In this document: in pieces, positions 23,341 to 27,712 of the stretch | How the letters are laid out: each line of letters opens with the position of its first letter | Numbering within the stretch: the stretch's first letter is position 1 | Assembly (NCBI GenBank): GCA_039820405.1 | Contig: JBCBQC010000084.1 | Location: 1-27,712, forward strand | Length of the DNA: 27,712 nucleotides | Direction of reading: 5' to 3' | From: CALLVY01 sp937899855 | Lineage (GTDB): Bacteria; Bacteroidota; Bacteroidia; Chitinophagales; Saprospiraceae | Notes under the pieces: model-generated | What the model saw: only the letters and a program-made list of their open reading frames with translations | Database searches by the model: none | Told to the model about the DNA's origin: nothing | Translations under genes and position numbers: made by a program

Positions 23341-24927
23341 GTGAGTGTACTTTTATTCTTCCTCCTCTTCTACGTATTGCTGAGTGCCAGTCTTTATCCG
23401 CTCTTTGCCAAGGCGGGACGCGAGGCCTGGAAAGCGCTCGTACCGGGCTACAATTTCGTGGTTTGGTGCGACCTTATCGGTCGACCCGGTTGGTGGGCCA
23501 GCCTCTTGCTGATTCCACTGGTCAATATCTTTATTTTTGCGGGAATGGCCGTCGATATGGTGCGTTCTTTTGGCAGGTACCGGCTGCGCGATTCAGCCCT
23601 GGCTGTCCTCTACGCCCCCATCGCCTTTTTCCTCATCGCCCGGGATTCCGAGCAACAATACGTAGGCAAAACGGTGGAGCTGGAAAAAGCCTACGCCAAG
23701 GAAATGGAGGCGGCAGCCAAAAATAAAAACGAACGCGAACTGAAGCGCCTACGGGCCAAAAACCCTTACAAAAAATCGCCGACCCGGGAATGGGTGGAAG
23801 CCATCGTTTTCGCGGTATTTGCCGCCGCCTTCATCCGGATGTTCCTCATCGAGGCCTACGTCATTCCCACCCCCTCGATGGAAGGATCCCTGCTGGTGGG
23901 CGACTTCCTCTTCGTGAGCAAGGCCCACTACGGTATCCGTACCCCGATGACGGTGCTCCAACTGCCCCTCATCCACAACCAGGTCCCCCTGCTCGGTACC
24001 GAATCCTATCTCAAGTCGCCCGAGCTGAAGTACAACCGCTTACCCAAGATTACCGACGTCGAACGCAATGATCCCGTCGTATTCAACTATCCTGAGGGCG
24101 ACAGCGTTTACGTGACCCCCAGCCGGACGTACAGCGTCTACGACATTCGTCGCGGTGCCAATATTCCCCAGCTGTCCAGCATCCCCAACAACTACCCGCT
24201 CAAGGTTCGCCCGATCGATAAAAAAGACCACTACATCAAGCGCTGTATCGGCCTACCGGGCGACAAGCTCCAAATCCGGGATGCCCAGGTCTACCTCAAC
24301 GACGAGGTCGTCGACAATCCGAAGAACCTCCAACTGATGTACCGCGTCTCTTCGAGCACCACAAATTTCAAACGCGCCCTACCGGGATTGGGCGTCAACC
24401 TCACTGAGATTGCGCGCTATCAAAAAACACCGGGGCAGGGACTCTATCCGCTCGACCAAAGTCAGGTGGAAGCCCTCCGCAAACTCGGGGATGACGTGGT
24501 GGTGGAACGCTTCGCACGGCCCTCGGGCTCCCTGTTTCCCCACGACCCCGTCAATTTCCCCAACTGGACCATCGACAACTACGGCCCCGTGGCAATTCCC
24601 AAGGCGGGCGAGAGCATCGTCATTACCCCCAAAAACATCGCTACCTACCGCCGTATCATCGACGTGTACGAAGACAATGACCTGGAAATTCGCAACGGAA
24701 GGATTTTCATCAACGGCGAGCAGAGTACCTCCTACACCTTTAAGCAAAACTACTACTGGATGATGGGAGACAACCGCCACAACTCGGAAGACTCGCGGGT
24801 GTGGGGTTTTGTACCGGAAGATCACATCGTGGGCAAACCCCTCTTTATTTGGTTTTCGACCAGAAACGGCAGCATCGGCAACGGAATCAATTGGGGACGG
24901 ATCTTTACCTCCGCCAATAAATTCTAA
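23341..24927 (+). CDS. lepB: Signal peptidase I with N-terminal DUF5684-like membrane domain
   Basis: Membrane serine protease that removes signal peptides from exported proteins. Residues 1-100 form a DUF5684-like module with three or so helices (GREAWKALVPGYNFVVWCDLIGRPGWW), then a charged coiled-coil-like stretch (110-145). The S26 peptidase domain follows, with its own anchor (151-170). VIPTPSMEGSL holds nucleophile Ser179; DHYIKRCIGLPGD holds general base Lys300; YYWMMGDNRHNSEDSRVWG is the conserved C-terminal box. A long insertion lies between boxes, so 528 residues exceeds most LepB (about 200-330) but is usual in Bacteroidota. The start is GTG at 23341; no suitable in-frame ATG. A terminator follows. 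Confidence 0.95.
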   Translation: MSVLLFFLLFYVLLSASLYPLFAKAGREAWKALVPGYNFVVWCDLIGRPGWWASLLLIPLVNIFIFAGMAVDMVRSFGRYRLRDSALAVLYAPIAFFLIARDSEQQYVGKTVELEKAYAKEMEAAAKNKNERELKRLRAKNPYKKSPTREWVEAIVFAVFAAAFIRMFLIEAYVIPTPSMEGSLLVGDFLFVSKAHYGIRTPMTVLQLPLIHNQVPLLGTESYLKSPELKYNRLPKITDVERNDPVVFNYPEGDSVYVTPSRTYSVYDIRRGANIPQLSSIPNNYPLKVRPIDKKDHYIKRCIGLPGDKLQIRDAQVYLNDEVVDNPKNLQLMYRVSSSTTNFKRALPGLGVNLTEIARYQKTPGQGLYPLDQSQVEALRKLGDDVVVERFARPSGSLFPHDPVNFPNWTIDNYGPVAIPKAGESIVITPKNIATYRRIIDVYEDNDLEIRNGRIFINGEQSTSYTFKQNYYWMMGDNRHNSEDSRVWGFVPEDHIVGKPLFIWFSTRNGSIGNGINWGRIFTSANKF

Positions 24928-24953
24928 ACCCACCCCCTCAGCGGGTAAAACTT

Positions 24954-24989
24954 AAACGGGCTAAAGGCAAACACTTTTAGCCCGTTTTT
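24954..24989 (+). terminator. Rho-independent terminator after lepB
   Basis: Perfect 12-bp stem AAACGGGCTAAA / TTTAGCCCGTTT with a 10-base loop, ending in T residues. Confidence 0.9.
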
Positions 24990-24991
24990 CC

Positions 24992-24999
24992 TATATTGG
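24992..24999 (+). promoter_or_regulatory. Candidate promoter of the amidase operon (TATATTGG)
   Basis: TAnnTTG variant directly after the lepB terminator and 67 bases before the amidase ATG. Weak match, supported only by position. Confidence 0.3.
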
Positions 25000-25066
25000 G
25001 AATCCGTCCAGCACCAAAATCTGGGCCCGCTGAAAAGCAACTATTTTTCAGATATACCCTACTATC

Positions 25067-26014
25067 ATGCTGCAAAAAATCATCGAGTTTTTCCGCTCCC
25101 TCTTTGGCGGTTCTCGTTCCCAAACCCGTCCCACACCACCCACTCCTCCCCCTAGTACTAGCCCCTCCCGCACCAGTGCCCAAGCCGTCGAAATCGACCC
25201 GGAGGAGCCGCAGGATGGCTCCGAAATCCAGCCGGATACGGTAGTGGTAATCCACGATGAACCCGCCGTGCTGGACCTTCCCGCCAGCAGCAGTAGTGCC
25301 CCCCTCCCCAGCGAGTCCCTCCCCGACACCCCCACTACGGAGACCGAGCCAACGCCGGAGGGTGGAAATACACCGACCGAAAACGAACCCGTCGCGGCCA
25401 GTCACCAAGCGCGCTTTATGTGGTGTTTGGACAACGGGCACGGCTCCCAAACGGCGGGCAAACGCTCCCCTAAAATGGCCGACGGTAGCCAATTCTTTGA
25501 ATACGAGTTTAACCGCGACATCGTCAAACGCATCATGGCGGCCCTCGACGAACGGGGCGTTCGGTACTTCAACGTGGTGCCCGAAGTGGATACCGATAAT
25601 TTCTTGGAAGGCCGGGTCAAGCGCGCCAACGACAAGAGCTCCGATCTGCCCAAGCTCTTTGTCTCCATCCACGCCAATGCCGCTCCCGCGCGTTCCGGCA
25701 AGTGGGCCAGTGCCAATATCAAGGGCATCGAAACTTGGTTTTTTCACAACAGCCGCAGCGGACGCAAGCTCGCCGCGGTATTTCAAAAGCACCTAATTGC
25801 CGAAACCGGCTGGAACAACCGCAAAATTAAATCCCAAGCCACACGGCAATTTTACGTCCTCCGCAATACCAAAATGACCGCCATCCTGACCGAAAACGGT
25901 TTTTACAACAACAAGGCCGAATGCGCGGAATTGATGAAAGATGCCGTACGGCAAAAAATTGCCGATGCCCACGTCGCCGCCATTATGGAGGTGGAGGAAA
26001 AGGGTATCGTTTAG
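25067..26014 (+). CDS. N-acetylmuramoyl-L-alanine amidase (Amidase_3) without classical signal peptide
   Basis: Zinc amidase predicted to cut the bond between MurNAc and the stem peptide. The Amidase_3 domain spans about 117-312: DNGHG (His125), FEYEFNRDI (Glu145), SIHANA (His202) as zinc ligands and ILTENGFY (Glu276) as catalytic residue. The first 15 residues (MLQKIIEFFRSLFGG) form an amphipathic helix, not a normal signal peptide. Residues 16-112 are a low-complexity Pro/Ser/Thr/Glu linker. Export is therefore unclear: the helix could anchor it to the inner membrane, or it may use a non-Sec route or be released by lysis. The glycosidase gene follows after 12 bp, so the two form an operon. 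Confidence 0.9.
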   Translation: MLQKIIEFFRSLFGGSRSQTRPTPPTPPPSTSPSRTSAQAVEIDPEEPQDGSEIQPDTVVVIHDEPAVLDLPASSSSAPLPSESLPDTPTTETEPTPEGGNTPTENEPVAASHQARFMWCLDNGHGSQTAGKRSPKMADGSQFFEYEFNRDIVKRIMAALDERGVRYFNVVPEVDTDNFLEGRVKRANDKSSDLPKLFVSIHANAAPARSGKWASANIKGIETWFFHNSRSGRKLAAVFQKHLIAETGWNNRKIKSQATRQFYVLRNTKMTAILTENGFYNNKAECAELMKDAVRQKIADAHVAAIMEVEEKGIV

Positions 26015-26026
26015 TCCATCCCACCC

Positions 26027-27613
26027 ATGAAAAAGATCACCAGTTTGGTACTCCTCTGCTACTTGGCCCTACGACCGGTAGCGGCGCAAGTCGATTATAC
26101 CGCCAACGAGCGGGTGCTGCCCTTTGCGGGGGACTTTGGCTATGGTGCCAACATGGGCTATTACCCGCCCTGGCGAGATGAGCAACTGGCCGAAATCGCG
26201 ATCGGTATCCCCGAGCGGGGTATCGCGGGAGCGGGGGTAAGTACCATCCGGCCCGCGCTCTTTGCCCACTTTTTGGAGCAGTGGGGCTACGAAATCCGTC
26301 TCGACGCCTTCGCCCGTTACCGCGACTTGGGCCTGCGCGACGTGGTGGCCTTTATCGGTTACCCCTCCCCCGCCCAACGCGAGCAAAAAGAATACTGCCC
26401 CGGTCACCAATCGGCCCTCTTCGCCAATCTCTACACCCCCATCTGGGACGATGGCGCCAACGGTACCCCCGTCAACGACGACAATCCCTACGCCCTTTAC
26501 CTTTACCGAATGGTGAGTCTCTACAAGGACTACATCAAGATCTGGGAGGTCTGGAACGAACCCGATTTTGATTATTCGGGCCGGGCTTGGCGCCCCCGCA
26601 ATATTCCCGACAACTGGTGGACCGCCGATCCCGACCCCTGTGACTATGCCCTGCGGGCGCCGGTATATCACTACAACCGACTGCTGCGCATCAGCTGGGA
26701 GGTCATCAAAACGCTGGACCCCGAAGCGCACGTCGCAGTGGGGGGCCTGGGTTACCCCAGTTTTTTGGACGCCATGCTCCGCCACACGGACAACCCGGAA
26801 GACGGCAGCGTAACCGAGGATTACCCCCTCAGCGGCGGGGCTTATTTTGACCTGATGAGCTTTCACTCCTACCCCCACATCGACGGCAGCCTCCGGGAGT
26901 GGTCGGATGCGGTGGGTGGCTTTGTGTACGAACGTCATTCCGATGCGGCGGTACGGGGAATGCTGGCGCGCAAGGGAGCCTTTGTGGAGGTCCTGACCCA
27001 GTACGGTTACGACGGAACGGACTACCCCGAGAAGGAATACCTCATCACGGAGTGCAACATTCCCCGCAAGGCCTTTGGCGACTTTATTGGCTCGGAGGAG
27101 GCGCAGAGCAACTTTTTGGTCAAGGCCCTGGTGGCAGCGCAGCAGGATGGCATCCGGCAGTTTCACATCTATAATATGGCGGAGGTTCGGAATTACGAGG
27201 CGGCACAAAACGAGTACGACCTGATGGGTTTGTACCAGCGACTGGAGGGGGTCCCTCCCTATCAGCAGCAAATTACCACGGCGGGACGGACCTACCGCCA
27301 TACGGCCCAACTGCTGCGGGGCTTTCGCTACGATGCGGAGCGGACGGCGGGGCTGGGGCTCCCCGAAGGAGTAGACGGGGCGGCCTTTCGCAATGCGGCG
27401 GGGGACTACCGCTACGTCTTGTGGGCCATTACCGCTACCGATCAGTCCGAGGTGGCCAGCGCCGAGTACACCTTTCCCGCCGAATGGGGAATCGGGGCTT
27501 TTTACCAAGCCAGTCGGGAAGTGGGCCGCTTGGAGGACGGGACTTTGCGGCGGGGGCGGCGGGTGTCTTTGAATGGGAATCCGTCTTTTATTGGGGTCAG
27601 TGGGGCGGAGTGA
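26027..27613 (+). CDS. Secreted glycoside hydrolase-like protein (clan GH-A type)
   Basis: 528 residues with a signal peptide (MKKITSLVLLCYLALRPVAA, cleavage before Q). TIM-barrel glycosidase features: IWEVWNEPDFDYSGR with Glu178 as the clan GH-A acid/base (Asn-Glu-Pro), FDLMSFHSYPH, and KEYLITECNIPR with Glu342 as the probable nucleophile on the strand-7 position. The last 100 or so residues look like a beta domain. This layout is shared by GH5, GH39 and related families; I cannot place it in one. It lies 12 bp after the amidase. The substrate is unknown, but the partner suggests peptidoglycan or envelope glycans. The stop is intact at 27613. Confidence 0.85.
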   Translation: MKKITSLVLLCYLALRPVAAQVDYTANERVLPFAGDFGYGANMGYYPPWRDEQLAEIAIGIPERGIAGAGVSTIRPALFAHFLEQWGYEIRLDAFARYRDLGLRDVVAFIGYPSPAQREQKEYCPGHQSALFANLYTPIWDDGANGTPVNDDNPYALYLYRMVSLYKDYIKIWEVWNEPDFDYSGRAWRPRNIPDNWWTADPDPCDYALRAPVYHYNRLLRISWEVIKTLDPEAHVAVGGLGYPSFLDAMLRHTDNPEDGSVTEDYPLSGGAYFDLMSFHSYPHIDGSLREWSDAVGGFVYERHSDAAVRGMLARKGAFVEVLTQYGYDGTDYPEKEYLITECNIPRKAFGDFIGSEEAQSNFLVKALVAAQQDGIRQFHIYNMAEVRNYEAAQNEYDLMGLYQRLEGVPPYQQQITTAGRTYRHTAQLLRGFRYDAERTAGLGLPEGVDGAAFRNAAGDYRYVLWAITATDQSEVASAEYTFPAEWGIGAFYQASREVGRLEDGTLRRGRRVSLNGNPSFIGVSGAE

Positions 27614-27712
27614 GGGGCTGGTGTATTAGGGTGTGTCTGAAAATTATCCTTCGGCGCATCTTTGGCATCTTTAGAACCTGATCTTCCGCTCTTTTTTCAG
27701 TCGTAGCTACGG
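27614..27712. other. Non-coding end of window, possible edge of a repeat
   Basis: No gene is supported. GGGTGTGTCTGAAAA begins at about 27630 and resembles the terminal repeats of some insertion sequences. The following segment contains the GCATCTTTGGCATCTTTAG near-repeat. The other end, if any, is outside the window. Confidence 0.25.

Noticed and set aside
26069..27508. Long minus-strand open frame opposite the glycosidase gene
   Set aside because: Same effect of codon bias; no motifs or start signals, and the plus strand encodes a recognisable secreted hydrolase.
27671..27712. Minus-strand C terminus of a transposase at the window edge
   Set aside because: The frame ending at the TTA on this strand has another stop almost at the edge, and no transposase motif can be seen in so short a piece.

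Overview
The window is about 55% GC and reads as chromosome of a Bacteroidota member, most likely a marine Saprospiria (Lewinella-like) bacterium. The reasons are a SusC/SusD pair, a long LepB with an extra N-terminal membrane domain, an HU-CCDC81/SPOR protein, DUF1573 and DUF6428 proteins, several matches to the Bacteroidota -7 promoter element TAnnTTTG, mostly weak ribosome binding sites, and a proton-pumping rhodopsin paired with a Blh carotene oxygenase. The genus is inference. All supported genes lie on the plus strand. No rRNA, tRNA, CRISPR array or complete mobile element was seen.

Layout. 257-3075: periplasmic penicillin-acylase family hydrolase and a small membrane protein. 3076-3564: mostly non-coding, with a doubtful small ORF. 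3565-7800: SusC-SusD outer-membrane uptake pair closed by a strong terminator. 7905-14035: Tex RNA-binding protein, HExxH lipoprotein, small secreted protein and penicillin-binding protein 1C, all in tight succession. 14076-14979: ArsR-type repressor and a DUF6428 protein, each preceded by a copy of the same ATCG-N8-CGAT palindrome. 15128-16165: HU-CCDC81/SPOR membrane protein. 16472-17293: KdsA (Kdo, lipid A core). 17359-18410: two tandem, diverged paralogues of a small secreted protein. 18411-18875: AT-rich leader region. 18876-20638: rhodopsin and Blh, separated by a perfect GC-rich hairpin. 20699-23162: COG2509-type FAD dehydrogenase, DoxX-like protein and DUF1573 protein. 23341-24927: signal peptidase I. 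25067-27613: zinc amidase and a clan GH-A-like secreted hydrolase. 27614-27712: non-coding tail that may be the edge of a repeat.

The clearest functional unit is phototrophy. Blh cleaves beta-carotene to retinal, which binds Lys227 of the rhodopsin. The rhodopsin keeps the proton-pump triad (Asp83, Thr87, Glu94) and has Met91 at the tuning position, as green-absorbing forms do. Unlike the classical green proteorhodopsin, it has a Gly (Gly143) within a WG-x-LST motif, matching the xanthorhodopsin site where a carotenoid antenna packs against retinal. No carotenoid biosynthesis genes lie in the window.

The second unit is a compact ArsR regulon with two copies of one operator, but no arsenate reductase or arsenite exporter nearby. 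Envelope functions are over-represented: PBP1C, amidase, SPOR protein, LepB and KdsA.
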